A stretch of 64,000 bases of DNA from Onchocerca volvulus (GCA_000499405.2 HG738137.1:10704621-10768620); one strand, 5' to 3'; positions 1-13,900 are shown, counted from the first letter of the stretch. Numbers and translations: made by a program. The notes: a model not told the origin generated them from the letters alone.

Positions 1-498
<498 letters not shown>

Positions 499-647
499 GT
501 TATGGAGTATCTCATTGTTTACATTAGTATAAACAAATGAATTCTTTTTTCCATCTTAGATTATTCCATATATAATTAGTAAATCATAGGAGAGTTGTTA
601 TATTCATAATGTTTTGCTTTTCTTATCTCACTAACTGTTATGATGAA

Positions 648-653
648 AATAAA
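648..653 (+). promoter_or_regulatory. Polyadenylation signal of atp-1
   Basis: A canonical AATAAA lies 150 nt after the atp-1 stop codon, the spacing expected of a short nematode 3' UTR. Confidence 0.6.
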
Positions 654-3456
654 TAATGCATCTCTCTGCATTGTCACAAAGGATTCTGTTGTAGAAGTAT
701 GCATAGTTTTATGATTTCCTAAAATCTATTTAAGTATGGGTGAGGAGACGATGTAGATTGAAAGATAACAAAATGCATCACAAGTTGTGGCAGAAATAGC
801 TGCATAGGCAACATGGAGTGACTCGACTATATTAGGAATAGTGGGAAGAATTCGGAACTTAGAAAATTTCATGGATATCAACATATAAATTAGTATACAA
901 TAAAATAGATGGTATAGTAAAAATTATAATTACATAAACAGTCATATCGATTGAATGTGTTCCTTGTACAAAATATTTGGAAATTTTTTGCTAGTCATGA
1001 CTTTAAAAGGATGCTCATTGAGATCATTATACAATAATCTAATTGATCATGACTTATTTAACGTGGAATTTAATGCCATTGAAATAATCCAATTACTATG
1101 CCAAACATGACAAATTTTTGTTTATAATCTATAAATATTAATTCCTATAGCATGCATCGATTGGGACGTAACATGAAAATGTCAATATAAGTTATTGTAT
1201 ATAGCAATTATCATATTTCAAAAAAAAAAAAAAAGAAAAATCAAAAAATCATTCACTATGGATATTCTAAGAAACTGCAACCATTCCTTATAATGAATTG
1301 ATGATGGAAACAAATCTTCCACATTTCCAGTTGCTCAACAATTAGAATGAATTAAATGGAATAAGAAGTCAACGTAGGAATAAGTCTTTTTCATGTATAG
1401 AATAAATGATAAATTGGTTGTCCTTATGTTTACATTATTTTTATTATCTTATCAGTAAAAGGAGACAAATAGCCTTTAAATAGCTTTAACGAAGGAAAAA
1501 AGATCAATTGGAATAATAATATGAATCGGTAAATCAAGAATGGATTGGTTCATTTCAAACAATAAAGATCAAGCAATTTAGATTATCATAGAAGTTAAAT
1601 TTCTTATATTTCATGTTTCTTTTCTTTTCATGTATTAAACTTGATTGTTTCCAACATGAAAACTTTTGTCTTTTAACTTTTTTGATAGGTCATTTGCTTC
1701 AAAAAGCAAACTACAAAATTTCTCAATATTAGATTAACATGAAAGTATGATAACAAATTTAATGTTGGAATGAATTCTATTCTCACTGTTTCGAAATTCA
1801 AAATATCTACCATAAAGGTGTCCAGCAGCAATTAAAATGTTGCTAAAATTGAAGTATGAATAGAACAAATGTTATTTTCCATACAGCCTATATATGTGAT
1901 AAGAAAAGAGTCATAAAATCTTTCTTTATCACTATGAAAAAACAGTTAAACGCATCAAAATAGAAAGATTAAAAAAATTTTTTGTCAAATATGATAAAGA
2001 ATTTGCGACCGCTAAATTACATAATGCAAAAATCTTCCGATTTTTTTTCGAAATATATTTCTTGTTGCTATATTTCTTGTTCAAGCAGAGAAGTAATCGG
2101 ACGAAGGATATTAATTTACATCCCTTCACATCTTTTCACAAATTTTTCCTAACTTGCGATTTTATTATTTTCTGGATTTAAAATGAACCATGTGATCGAA
2201 CCATAAATCAATTTACGTATTTATAATAAACTGAACAAATTTTCTTATTGCTTGAATTCGTAAATCAATTCTTTTAAAAAATTGGCTTGTTTAATAAAAT
2301 TTGCCTTCGATTACAAGACGTTTCATTATGATAACATTTGTATTTTGCACACAATTAACTTTATAATCTATTGTTATATGAATTCTGCAAAATTTCTGCT
2401 ACCTTTTGGGGATAATTATTGAAAAAACTATTGTTTTAATACATTCATTAGTTAATTTTGCAGATGCAAAATGTTTCTAATTAAATGAACAAATGTAAAA
2501 CAATATTATCGTAATATTCTTGAAGCATCGCCCAACCCCATCATTCATCTATCACGATTCCCAAATGCCAATTAATTAGAAGCTTCCATTGACGAATAAT
2601 TAGCATTCCGAACCACATCCGACAAATCTTTTTTCTTTTTTTTTTTCTTTTCATGTCATAGCCATCCAGCAAAATCGAATTTTACGGAGACAGTCATACC
2701 AGTTATGCTACGATCATAAAACGGAAGAAATATAATACACTATATTTCTTTCATTTCATTAACGAATTATGGTTAAGTCAAAGGACAACAAATTGTCCTT
2801 TGCAGATACGTCGCATCTTTAGAACTTAGAATTTGGCTCATTATAAAGCTAATCGATATCTATCAATTCTATGCTGAAAGCAACATAATACACATGTAGT
2901 GATTGGGAATCTTTTTTCTATTATGGGAATATAACAAAAGTTTAATTAATTTCAATAACAATTAAACAACTTGCGAAGTTATTCAGAAATGTTCTCTGTA
3001 ATAACTTGAACAATTCTCGAAATTGGAAATACAAACATAATCCACGTCACTCACTGCTAAATAAATAATAGATTATTCGGTAGAAAAGAAACAATACATA
3101 TAATTTCAATTCATTGTCACAGAATTCATGAAATTTACATTTCCAATGAAAATAGAACACATTTTTATCATACCAAAGCTCTTTTACATTGAAGAATGTA
3201 AAAGTTCCTTAACAATTTGTCGGTTCACAATACGAAAAAATCGAGCAACCACTGATGCCAATAGCAACATGAAACCATTAATCATTTTGTTCATAAAACA
3301 TTGATTAAATTGTCCTATGAACTTATAAATCAGACTTCACCCAACAGTCAAAACTAACAATTCCATTGTCAAAGGTACGCTCGCCCGGTTAACATTCCTT
3401 ACTATCTAATGTTTTAATTGCCTATTTAATCACAGCTTCAAAATATTTCCTCATTA
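654..3456. other. AT-rich intergenic stretch, no gene seen
   Basis: About 2.8 kb between the atp-1 polyadenylation signal and the tentative small gene at 3.4-3.9 kb. It is AT-rich with poly-A and poly-T runs (for example near 1220 and 2636). No reading frame here has convincing splice sites or a recognisable product. The one open frame of 65 codons (1932-2129, minus) is Lys/Asn/Ser-rich and looks like chance. Confidence 0.6.
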
Positions 3457-3916
3457 TCAAAAATCAATTATAATGCCCAGCAACAAAAGTACTGCTGCGA
3501 CTTCCCAGATAAGTATTATTAGCCCATAATCATAAGTTTGATTACTAACTGAAATGAGCTGAAAAACGATGAATGCAAAATGTGATGCATGTTTCAGAGT
3601 TTCAAATGCAATTTGAATTAGTACATTGTATACGGTATATGTTGACAGTCTCCTTCTTATTAAATTATCTAACTTAAAGCTGGCCAGTAAAATCAACTAA
3701 TTCAGGTGTGACCAAAATAAAATCACTGGATCGAAAATTCAAATCCCGTAAAATCAAATACAAATCAAAAATTTTGTGAAAATCTTGGAAGTTTTCTCTT
3801 ACGACCATGAAGCTTCTGGAACTTTCAAAAACGAACAATATCATGCTCATGAGAAGACAAGACGCAATAAAAAGTACTATCGGATTCAAAAGATTTAAAA
3901 AATAGAAACACGACAT
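3457..3916 (-). CDS. Tentative small multi-pass membrane protein behind hrp-2
   Basis: Two overlapping open frames on the minus strand can be joined by a 40-nt intron (3673-3712, GTCACA...TTTAAG) in phase 0. The result is a 139-aa product from ATG at 3916 to TGA at 3457. Exons are 3713-3916 and 3457-3672. The first part holds a hydrophobic stretch (LLNPIVLFIASCLLMSMILF), the end another (AAVLLLLGIIIDF), with a basic middle segment (DNLIRRRLSTYTVYN). It starts only about 230 nt after the hrp-2 stop on the same strand, a spacing that would suit a downstream operon gene. No family is recognised. T-rich DNA makes hydrophobic frames by chance and the donor is weak, so this may not be a gene. Confidence 0.3.
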
Positions 3917-4149
3917 TATTATAACACGACATATAATTAAATTGAAAACAAATAGGACCGCACCTCGAATTTGCAATCAAAATTCTGTGTAAAAGATTAT
4001 GCTTTGAGATATTAACCATCAAAACAACAAAACTAGTTAAAAATAAATAATTGAAAAGCCCCAGTTGTGGGGATAAAAAAAATGAAATGCGGCAGAAAAG
4101 AGAAAATGAGAATCATGATGATGTGAATGAGCTATAAGAAATTCACAAC

Positions 4150-7100
4150 TTAAAATGAATTCATATTAACATCAGCTGAGAAATCATCATTGCCAAATTC
4201 TCGCTTTGAAGCGGGACCGCCGGCGGCATCACCTGGACGTTTAGCACCTCGAGGGGTCGTTGCTCCACGGCCGCCTCGACCTCCTGTACCACGACTTCGA
4301 CCTGCGGAACCACGCGGTTGAAATCCGCCTCCCTGAAAACACCACTACCAGGAAAAACCTACTTTTCACATGCATATTTCATTGTTACTAACATGATTTA
4401 GAATAAAACTGTGAAAGGAAATTTAATTTAGGGCTTTTTATATATGCGGACAAAAGGCATGTGTCACTGATCATTTTTGGGAAAAGTGACAAAGAATAAA
4501 GAAGCAATCACTACGAGAAACATTCATACTATATTACCAAATGATATAGCACTTTTGCTGAACCGTATCATATCATTTCACCATCTGATTTCCCATTTTT
4601 TCATTATGATAGTTATCCATTAGCTAAGTCAATCTAAGATAAATTCTAATCTAAATATGCTATGCGGATATAACTACAAACAAGAGAGCAACAAGCTAAA
4701 CTGAAGCTTAGAGAATCATGCCAAACGTAGTTGACAGTAGGAAATTTATCTTTTCTAGCTTGTCCAAATTTTATTCCGTCAATCTCAAAAGTGAACTCTA
4801 AGCTCAAGTTTCCAAGCTAATCAAAACACAAATGTGTCGTAATCTTGTGTTTCCCATGAAACTAAGTAACAACAAACAAAATTTCTTTTCTTGATCCTAT
4901 ATAAGTTTAATAAAGAAGTAGATCTCTAAAAGCTTAAGCTGTTACTTGTCTCATTCTACATAAATATCATTTATTTAGAAAGGAACGTTGATTTTCATGT
5001 GAGACGGATCATATATCTACAACATCAATCACAATGTCTAAAAAGTCTCCTCTAAAAGCATACTGGTATGCCACCTCGACCTCCTCGACCTCCTATCGGT
5101 GGTGAACCATACCCGTAACCATAAGGGTCAGGACCATAACCATAAGCATCATAGCCATATCCATAAGCACTTGGAGGTGTTCCATAACCATATAATTCTT
5201 CATAGCCTGCTGGAACATATTATTTGACTTCATAACTGTTGAAATTTACATATTACAGTATTTAGAAAATGACCATCATAAGAGATTTTTAACGATTAGA
5301 AACTGAGAATCACGATGATCGCTTAAACATTACCATATGGATCATAACCACTATAACCAAAATCAGTCGGTGAACCGAAACTACCACGTCCGAAATTTGC
5401 TGTACCACGCCCACCTCGCACGCCACGACCAAAACTGAAATCACCAAATGCACCACGTAGACTACCAAAACCTCGACCACGTCCACGCATCATTTTTTTC
5501 TTGTCGCTTTGAGGTTTTGCAAGAGAAATATCAATTGCAATTCCTTCCAATTCTGTACCGTTCAGTGCTTCCATCGCCTAAAGAGATTATAAAATGAATC
5601 GACATTAAATAATGATATTAAAACTTTAACAATCCAGATAGATCCATCAACAGCTGAAGATTGAAAAAGTACCTTGATCGCAGGTTCTCTTTCCATAAAA
5701 TGAATGAAGGCATAGTCTCGAATTTTTTTAGCTCGATCAACTTCACCGTAAGCTGAAAACATTTCTTTAAGTTGCTCCTCAGTAACGGCCTCTTTCAAAT
5801 TCCGTACATATAATACTTTCACTTTTGCCATCGTTTCTTCATCTGGTTCCTCTTGCTGTTCAGCCCAGTCTACTACCAAATCCGAATTCCATGGTCGCAA
5901 CTTAAAAAGCATGGAAATATTTAGTCATCACCATAGCAATGAAATTTCAAAAATGTGGCTTTTTCTTGCTAATATCAACCAATATTTGTTGCTCTGAATA
6001 TATTTACCAAATAAAACTGGAAATTCAAAGTCAAATCTCATTAACCAGAAAGATTGTCAGAAAGAATTTAAATATCTGAGAAATACTGATTATAAAACTT
6101 ACTTTGCCAGCATGAATTTTTCGTTTCGCGTCTGATGCAGTCTTGTGGTCGCAGAAATCAAGGAAACAGAAGCCACGATTCTTGCGGCTTTCCCCTGCAT
6201 CAGGACTTGAATAAATTATGCAGTCTGTCACGCCCTCTGAAATTTTATCATTTGAAATAATAATAAATGGTATTATGAAGAAAAACTTCCTAAGAAAAAT
6301 AAGACAGTGAAGACAGAATCGCTTACCTGCTACGATATGAAATGAATGAAAAAAGGAGAAACTTACCCGAAGATGTACAAAAGTGGTTTTCAAGAAGGCC
6401 AGGATGATCGAAAAATAATGAACCCAACTATACCGCACAGATACTAGGTAAGGATGAACACAACATCATCAGCTCCAAAACCAAAAATCCTTCCCACGAA
6501 AAAAGCCACCTATTCAAAACGTCTGCGAACGAGATTTGGTACCACTTTTTGGGCCAAAATTTACCTGTGTGTTCTTTAAATTCCGCAAGAATTTCCTCTT
6601 TTGACTTCGATTTTGGAATGTTCCCAATAAACAGTCGTGTGTTGGCAACGCTCACGTTCACTTTCAGATTTTTTCCGGGCATTATTTCGTAACCATCAAA
6701 CTAGAAACAGAGATCAGAACAAATGCAGCTGTTTTTTGCCAAATTTCTCTTTTTTTTTCATGCTCTAAAAATTCAGTATTATTTTCCAGAAAATATTCAA
6801 AAATTTTATTTCCGAAATGAGCTTTTCAAATTTTTATCCCACCCGAAAGTCTTATGTGATTAAGATAAGAGAGAGAGAGACGAGAGAAGGAAGAAAGAAA
6901 GAGAAAAAGAGAGATAAAATACGATAAACTGCATCAGGATGAATGAAACTATGAAGTACAAGAAATTATTTACAACACACTTAAAACTTTGCGTTATCCA
7001 CTGAGGTCTAAGAGACTTTCCAGTATGAAACCTATGTATATACATTCACACTTTGAATAACACCCATTAGTAACTCTACTCGACTTAAGAAATTAATGTA

Positions 7101-10100
7101 ACAAGTCTATTTTCCATTCTAAAAGTTTACTTGTTGATAAGTTTCATCAACACAGTTAATACTTTTACTTTTTTAAGAAACAATTAGTGAATCAGCAGCA
7201 ATCATCAAATATCAATTCTGGATATGGATCACGCCTATATATCTAATTGCAACTATTAAACTATATCTTCTAAGATAATCAATCTTAGACACGGGGGCAG
7301 CAATAACTAATTTTACGGGTACTAGTAATGGAACATATTTTCATAATCTTTAAGTAACCGAAGAATAAAGCCACTCCTTAAGCTGTCTCCACTATCAAAT
7401 CACAACCAGCTATGTCACATTCGACCAAGAACTCATGGTTAATAATAGAGTCTCTCCTAACACATCATTGTGCAGTTAAGGCAAATATGCTGAGTGTACA
7501 AATGGTCCCTGAGTATTTCCGGACAGTCTAGTGCAGACATATGCATTTTCTAAGTTCATACATGTAATCTAAAAAAGCATCTCCTCATCCAAGCCAAAAC
7601 CGTGAACACGGAAAGAATCAGTAATATTTTACACTGTACAACAGAAAAGTAGATATTATTGAATCTGATTCGACTGGGACAATGAAAAGCTAAAAAATCC
7701 TTAATATGCTCTTCCAGCTGTCAATAAAAAGTCTTGCAGAGCAAAATACAAGCAACGCCATTAGTCCACAACACGAGACAATAATGGATAAAGTCAAGGT
7801 AATAGCTTTGCTTCACAAAATCTAAGGATGTATCTGTGCACACATTCCGGTAAAAACACACTGATAAAGTAAATAATAAAATAAATATTAAATAAAATAA
7901 GACGTTGGCTGCTGCTGCTAATTTTAAAATGTTTTCTTTTTCTTACAAATATTATGAAAAGATGAAAACTAACGTAAAAATTTGTGCACTTTATAGTTTT
8001 ATAGGATGAAAAAAAAGGAAAAAAAAGAAGAAAAAAAATTATGAACTTTATTTGCATGCATAGTTTTTTTATTTTTTTTATATAAACAAACCTTCTGCAC
8101 TGTTCGTCTTCTTAAATAATAAAATCCAAAATTAAGTGCTGCAGCAGCCAACTGATGATCGTAAAAAATGCTACTACCTTTTTAGCAGCCTCATATGCTG
8201 CACTTTTGTCGCAATATGTCAGAAAAGCGTAGCCACGATTTCTCCCTGTTAATGGATCCATCATAAGCCGCAGATCCCAAATCTTCCCCATATCTTCGAA
8301 AAGCGTTATCAAAGTATCCTCGTAAACTTCCTTTGGAATTTTGCCAATATAAATCTAGAATAAAAATATGGATGAAATAAGCAAAGACTTCATAACCGCA
8401 TATGATTTTGTTTTTTAAAAAAAGAAAAGCAATAAATCAAACGTAAATTTTCGTCTTCCAGTATACTTCCTAGGATGAAAATTTAAAAAAGTTTCTTATA
8501 TTAAAAATAAAAACCTCATGGCCAGATCCCTGTGGACCTGCTGGTGATCCATTCCAATCTGGTGGTGGTCCACCGTATTTTCGCTGACCAATAGTCACTT
8601 CTAGATTGTATCCTGTTCGATCCAAAATCTCCTTGATTTTTTCGACCGAAGGTCCATTGACTAACTTCTGTGAAAGAGCAACGTTTGCTCCAAGCTGTCG
8701 CACTTTGTCACGAAAATTGCGCATAACTGACATTAAAAACTGAGCTTTATTTTGAACACCCATGAGCTTCGATTCCCTTACCTGAAGCAGCTTCTTTAAA
8801 GCACTTTCTCATAAAGTTTTGCTGACAAAAGAAATTGTTTTCAAACTTATAAGAAGTTATAATTACATCCAGGCTGTTTTTTTCAGGATTGATGTATCAA
8901 GTTAATATACAATCCTGATCTACTGATTCTATCACATAATGTGGATAAAACCATTTGTTCGAAGATAATGCATTCTTTAAACCTCTTTGATGATGAACAA
9001 TGCGTGTTCAAGTGGAAGAGAACGGAGCATTTCAATTGCACGATCATCAAGTTCTTGAGGCGACATATCAGTTGCCTCATATAATTCAATCAGTGCTACA
9101 GCCACCTTTGGCTTGATACTTTGAGCTCTTAAGCCCTTGTAAACTTCATTCTCAACAAATTCCGCTTCTTCAATTTCTGCTAGCAAAGCCTGCGCATCTT
9201 CTGTTTCACCCTGAAACATGAATAGTCATTCTCATAACTAATACGGCAATGAAAACTCATCAGAAATACAATCTTAACATAGAGCTTTTAATTGTTTGCA
9301 CAACTTCCATACACAAATGTTGCTCTTAAAGAAATATGCTCTGTTAAATTATTTACATCTCCAGATGCCCCAACTGCATTCGCTAGAATATCAGAATCTT
9401 CCTTCTTCATTTCATCACCATTGGCCGTCGTGGCTTCTTCTTCTTCTTCATCATCATCTCCTTCTTCTTGCTCTTGCTCTTGTTCTTGTTCTTGTTCTTG
9501 CAACTGCTCTTCCTGTGTTTCAGGCTCTTCATCCAAAGTTTCCTAAGGAAATGAAGAAATAATCATAAAACATCATAAGGAAAAAGGATAAAGGTTGAAT
9601 CCTTTTAAAAATAATTTACAGTGACTATAAAATGTTATTAGATCAAATAAATTCGACTGAAAATTGCATCTAATACGAATTCCAAATCAAATAAAAAAAC
9701 TTACATCGGCAGATGTTTCCATTTTCATTTCAGTCATGGTATTATCTTCACCTGCTTTTTCTTCTTCCTGAAAAAATTGTTGCCTGGGAAAGAAGATAAA
9801 ATCCTGTTGTAATCGCAGCCGAATTTGAGTACAACCTTATCTAATTTTTTGACGAAGATTGCCAGATGCGCCCATTTACATAGGAATAATTGATAAGCAG
9901 CGCATCATTAAGCTTTAAAATGAACGAAGTTAATAACACAAAATACTGGCATGCGAAGCAGCGAACATTACCGGACATTGATTCATAAACCTTTAGGCAA
10001 ACTTTTTAACTGGAATTGAAAACCCTACTCGGATAACTCAAATACTGAATCGATGCATCAAGTACTTTTTCATTACTCATTTTTGCAAAGATCCCAAGTC

Positions 10101-10848
10101 CGTAAATTTTAAAATCATAAAAAAAAATCTGTAATATATGGTGTTGAATTTGTGGGGAGAATTTTCTGCGAAACTCAAAGCAGTTTAAAAATTATACAAG
10201 CGGAACAGAATCCAAAACATGATTTAAGACTGAAGAATACAATGTCACTTTTGAAACCAATATTTCTTGATTTCTCGCAACTTAGTATAAAAGTTATGGA
10301 AGAAGAGGCAAATACAATAATTAACACATCTCCCCTTAGTCAGCAAAAAGCAATTAAGTGTACACGCTGACATTTCTAGCCAATCTTAAGTTGATCAAGC
10401 AGCATCACAAGTTTTTGAATTAAAAAAAAAAACTCCCCATTCATTTTTAAAACTATCTACACTCTATGCTGTCCTTAAACTCATAGGCAAGCATGAAGAA
10501 GGCAATTACATAACTATAATCACATAGCAATCAAAAATCATGATTAGAAAAAAAATGAACATTCAATTAAGAGAAAATTACTATAACTGAGGAAAGATCA
10601 AAAGTTTAAAAATTAGAATGCTTCAACATTGATGGCTTATTTGGGAAATGAAACTTCGAAGCAAACTTAAAAGTTAAGTAAAAGCCAAAAATTCGAACTT
10701 GTGCAATTGTAGTGATAATTCCTTCTTCATTTGCATTTTCTTCTGCTGCTAGTGCCACAGTTTGTTCACCATCGTCTGTTTCAGACATAACAGGTGTGGC
10801 AACTTGTTGCTGTTTTCGTGGACGACCACGACTTCCCTTCTTTTTCAT
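4150..10848 (-). CDS. hrp-2: hnRNP Q/R-type RNA-binding protein (three RRMs, RGG tail)
   Basis: Nuclear RNA-binding protein of the hnRNP Q/SYNCRIP-hnRNP R family, acting in splicing and mRNA handling. Twelve exons, in transcript order: 10699-10848, 9705-9767, 9357-9542, 8983-9210, 8515-8781, 8178-8354, 6565-6700, 6103-6236, 5673-5900, 5334-5577, 5064-5209, 4150-4332. All phases agree and give 713 aa. The N-terminus carries a GRPRK AT-hook-like patch and a long Gln/Glu then acidic tract (residues 72-112). Next is the family's N-terminal acidic domain, a conserved linker (GQRKYGGPPPDWNG), RRM1 from about 298 (LRLMMDPLTGRNRGYAF), RRM2 from about 379 (RLFIGNIPKSKSKEEI; RKNRGFCFLDF), RRM3 from about 475 (KVLYVRNL; DYAFIHF), then RGG and Tyr/Gly repeats. 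The human and worm proteins keep identical spacing across several of these joins. The exon 1 donor (CAA then GTTCGA) is weak. The ATG at 10848 is the first after an in-frame TAA. Confidence 0.93.
6869..6914. repeat. GA-rich purine microsatellite in an hrp-2 intron
   Basis: Purine run built from GA, GAAA and GAAG units inside the 1.48-kb intron between RRM1 and RRM2 exons of hrp-2. On the transcribed strand it is a CT-rich tract. Confidence 0.7.
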
Positions 10849-13598
10849 CGTTGTAGCAGATGAAAGTTACAGTTTAGAAAGCGACACACACAAAACGAAT
10901 AACAGTAACAGCTTGCTGATGTAAGAAAAGCCTTTGAAAACGGTGGGCCGATGCACTTTTTAAACGAATCTGGCAATCCCTGGAATAGCAGAAAAGAGTC
11001 GTGCGCAAAGCATATGAAAACGAACGTATGCCCATTAGATGGCACTGAGCGAACACTCAGAGAAAGAGTGAATGCAGTTCAAGATGCACGCATATAATGT
11101 AACGCATATCGCAACAAAAAACAATCAATGGAGAACAAGGCCAGGGCAACATTTTTGCAAATTAGCACAAATGTATCGCAAAACTTGGAAATTACGCAAT
11201 CGGTCGAAGAAATCTTTCCTGCGAGACGAAACTACCCATGGGAATCTATAATATACCCATCATTTACCCATAAACAATCTCTCCTCTTCAACACAAACAT
11301 TCCTTATCCTCCCGATCCATCCAGAAACCAAAAAAAAAAAAAGCGATGAGTCATCGGGCATGCGCGACGCGTCACCTAACCTCAGTAATCGAGCGATTAT
11401 CGCGCTCTACCACTATGGCCAGACCTTTATGCAAATTTTCGTCTCATCCAGTTTTTTCTCAATACTTGATGCCATTGTTAGCTTTCAATATGCTTGCAAT
11501 ATTCAGCTTTTTATACTGATGAAGTCACTGCTAGAATAAGTAGCGCGGGAATCATCCTTGCAGTAACTTGATCTGTTTCATGCTGATCTGAAAAATCAAC
11601 TGCCCCCTTCCTTTATCCCGCGATCTCCCAGGAATCTCCAAGAAATTCCCAAGAGATCGAAGAGAGAGACTAGAGAATCCGTCCGTCCGCCTTTTAACAT
11701 CCTCCATCAATTTTCTTATACGTGCAAAGTGCAAATGCAAATGTCTCATAACATCACCATATGTCACAGCATTAGCGACCAGATTGATTACTGAGTGGGA
11801 ATTTGAACGTAAGTAAAACTTGCCAAGTATACGGTATTAACAAAATCAGTATATGAAACACGATACAAGAAGCTTTCTGAAGACAGAAAAGTAGGAAATT
11901 GACAAATCACAGAGGAAGGGTCACCTCGTGACCTTGATTTAATGAAAATAGGATATGAAACAGTAGACAATCGAATGACCTCTGAGAAACAATATTCTGT
12001 TCTGGTCTAAAAGATTCGCCAGAGCTGGTTGATCTCGTAAAAAAGCTGACAAATATAGCTCATTGTGTACTTTTTTCCATTAGTGTTACTCATCATTCGA
12101 TCATTTTCTCACCCATCTTTCATCTCTAACACTCATAAGCCATGATGACCCTTTTTTATCATTGCATCATTATGGGAATGTTAAATGTGAATGATAAAAG
12201 GTCACGTACTTCCTGATTCCAGGTCACTTCTTCCTGATTCCAGGTCACTCTTTTGATTCGCTACAATTCGAATCATCATTTAAAATCTGATAAAATGGTA
12301 TCAGTTCTGTTTTCTCTTTTAGCAAAATTTACTTAATTTAGAATTTGAATTATTTATTCGGTACCTTACGTGACATATCATCATTAAAATAATGCTAATT
12401 TCATTGATGATTGTGTGTATTTCCATGATATGTTCGCGTCAAATGCAGCATTGTCACGCTTATAAAGTTACGCGAAAATGTTCGAGAATTTATGATTGAT
12501 TTATTTGGCTTTTTATTCTTCGATATTTTTTTACATCAACAATGCATTTAGGTTCAAATATTGATTAGATAATTTTCATTTTAATAATACCCATCAATTA
12601 ATTTATTTCCATGACTCATCTATTCGATGAATATCGCAGTGTTTTTGGCTCAATTGAGATAAGTCATGAAAATGATTTCCTAATCTCTCTTTTAGTAATT
12701 ATCGTATTTCTTCTCATCTCAATACTAACAACGAATCAGATTCATCGATACTGTTTTGCAGATTCTTTCCAGTGAATACACCACTATTCATTCTTAACTT
12801 AATAACTTAAAAAAAAAAAAAATCATTGATTTAAATAATTCTATGCATGCATGCAATTTTTCTTTATATAATACATATTGTTTAGAATAACTGCATGTTT
12901 ACATGCTTGATTTGAACTTTAACCTTATTTATTACATGCTTCTTTTGTGTTGAATATTTATTTCAAGCGTACTACAAATTGAAATTTTCTTTTTTTCAAA
13001 TCACTCTGTCTCCTTCTTTTTTTTTTTTTTTTTTCTAAATGGCCGCTTAAATGAAATTATCTGCAGTTCCAGTTGTTCCCTCATGAAAGGAATTTTTTTT
13101 CTGCTTGAAAGATATACTTAATGCATGCTAAGCTAGTTTATAAAAAAGAGAACAATGGTAGGAAGGAAGAGTTTTGGCCAAACTATGAAAAAATATCCTA
13201 AAATAGGCCCAAAAATCTTAATTCTACTGTTTGCTTCACTAAATTCTACTACACTTTCCCTTACCATTACTATTTAAAGCATTCATTCAAATGCTCAATA
13301 TTTCTAAGGTATTTTTTAAATCTAATTATAAAGAGCTATATTTCTTCACATTTTGCTTTCTTCAGCTAAAATAGTACTTAAACATGAATTGTTTTTCGCA
13401 TATAGGTCATGCGTTACTCATATCCTATGTTTGCTAAAAGCTTATCAATTGCTTTTCCTTTTAAGATTCTAATCATTTTGAAATTATTTCATAAAAATAC
13501 TTTTGCTTTTGGTTAAGTAATACTTTGTATCAGAAAGCGTATTATTGTGCAGCTGATTCCAGTTAGTCTGTATAAATAAAAATGTAAATGTTCATTTG
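10849..13598. other. Upstream region of hrp-2; no firm gene
   Basis: Contains the presumed hrp-2 promoter. From about 11.05 to 11.8 kb the base composition is less AT-rich than its surroundings, and frames are open on both strands at 11552-11808 (see findings). From 12 to 13.6 kb it is AT-rich with poly-T runs (for example at 13018-13034). A 20-odd-bp unit ending CCTGATTCCAGGTCACT is tandemly repeated at about 12209-12250. No exon chain could be built. Confidence 0.5.
12209..12250. repeat. Short tandem duplication
   Basis: Two direct copies of a unit containing TTCCTGATTCCAGGTCACT lie head to tail. They look like local slippage. Confidence 0.6.
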
Positions 13599-13698
13599 TT
13601 CAAAATCTTAAATCTCCGGGAGATTCAAAATCTTAAGTCGACGGGTGATTCAAAATCTTAAGTCGCCGGGAGATTCAGAATTTTAAATCTCAATCTCC
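13599..13698. repeat. 25-bp tandem repeat, about four copies
   Basis: Units of 25 bp begin TTCAAAATCTTAA and end with a GGGAGA or GGGTGA block. The last copy is degraded (TTCAGAATTTTAAATCTC). It directly abuts a copy of the dispersed repeat at 13711. Confidence 0.85.
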
Positions 13699-13710
13699 GA
13701 CTCTGTATTT

Positions 13711-13802
13711 AAGAAGCACGCATCTATTCGAATGTAACGTTGTATCAAAATTTCAAATCATTCGTTCGGTGAAGAACTTGAAACGTTCTGCAAAAATGAA
13801 CG
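13711..13802 (+). repeat. Dispersed repeat, copy 1
   Basis: Shares a core of about 90 bp with 13901-13990 and 43391-43485. The order is a GCATCTATTCGAATGTAACG block, AAAATTTCAAA, then CGGTGAAGAACTTGAAA. The frame that is open in the other two copies is interrupted here. It probably belongs to a non-autonomous mobile element or a decayed transposon. Confidence 0.7.
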
Positions 13803-13900
13803 ATGCAGAAAGTAGGTGTGATTAAAAAATTCAGTCCGCTAACTTATTTTGAATTGTCACAGGTTTGACAGGTTAAAAAAAAAAAATAGATATATCTATA

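Noticed and set aside
9292..9562. Plus-strand Ser/Cys-rich frames
   Set aside because: Shadows of the Gln/Glu-rich hrp-2 exon 3 on the opposite strand.
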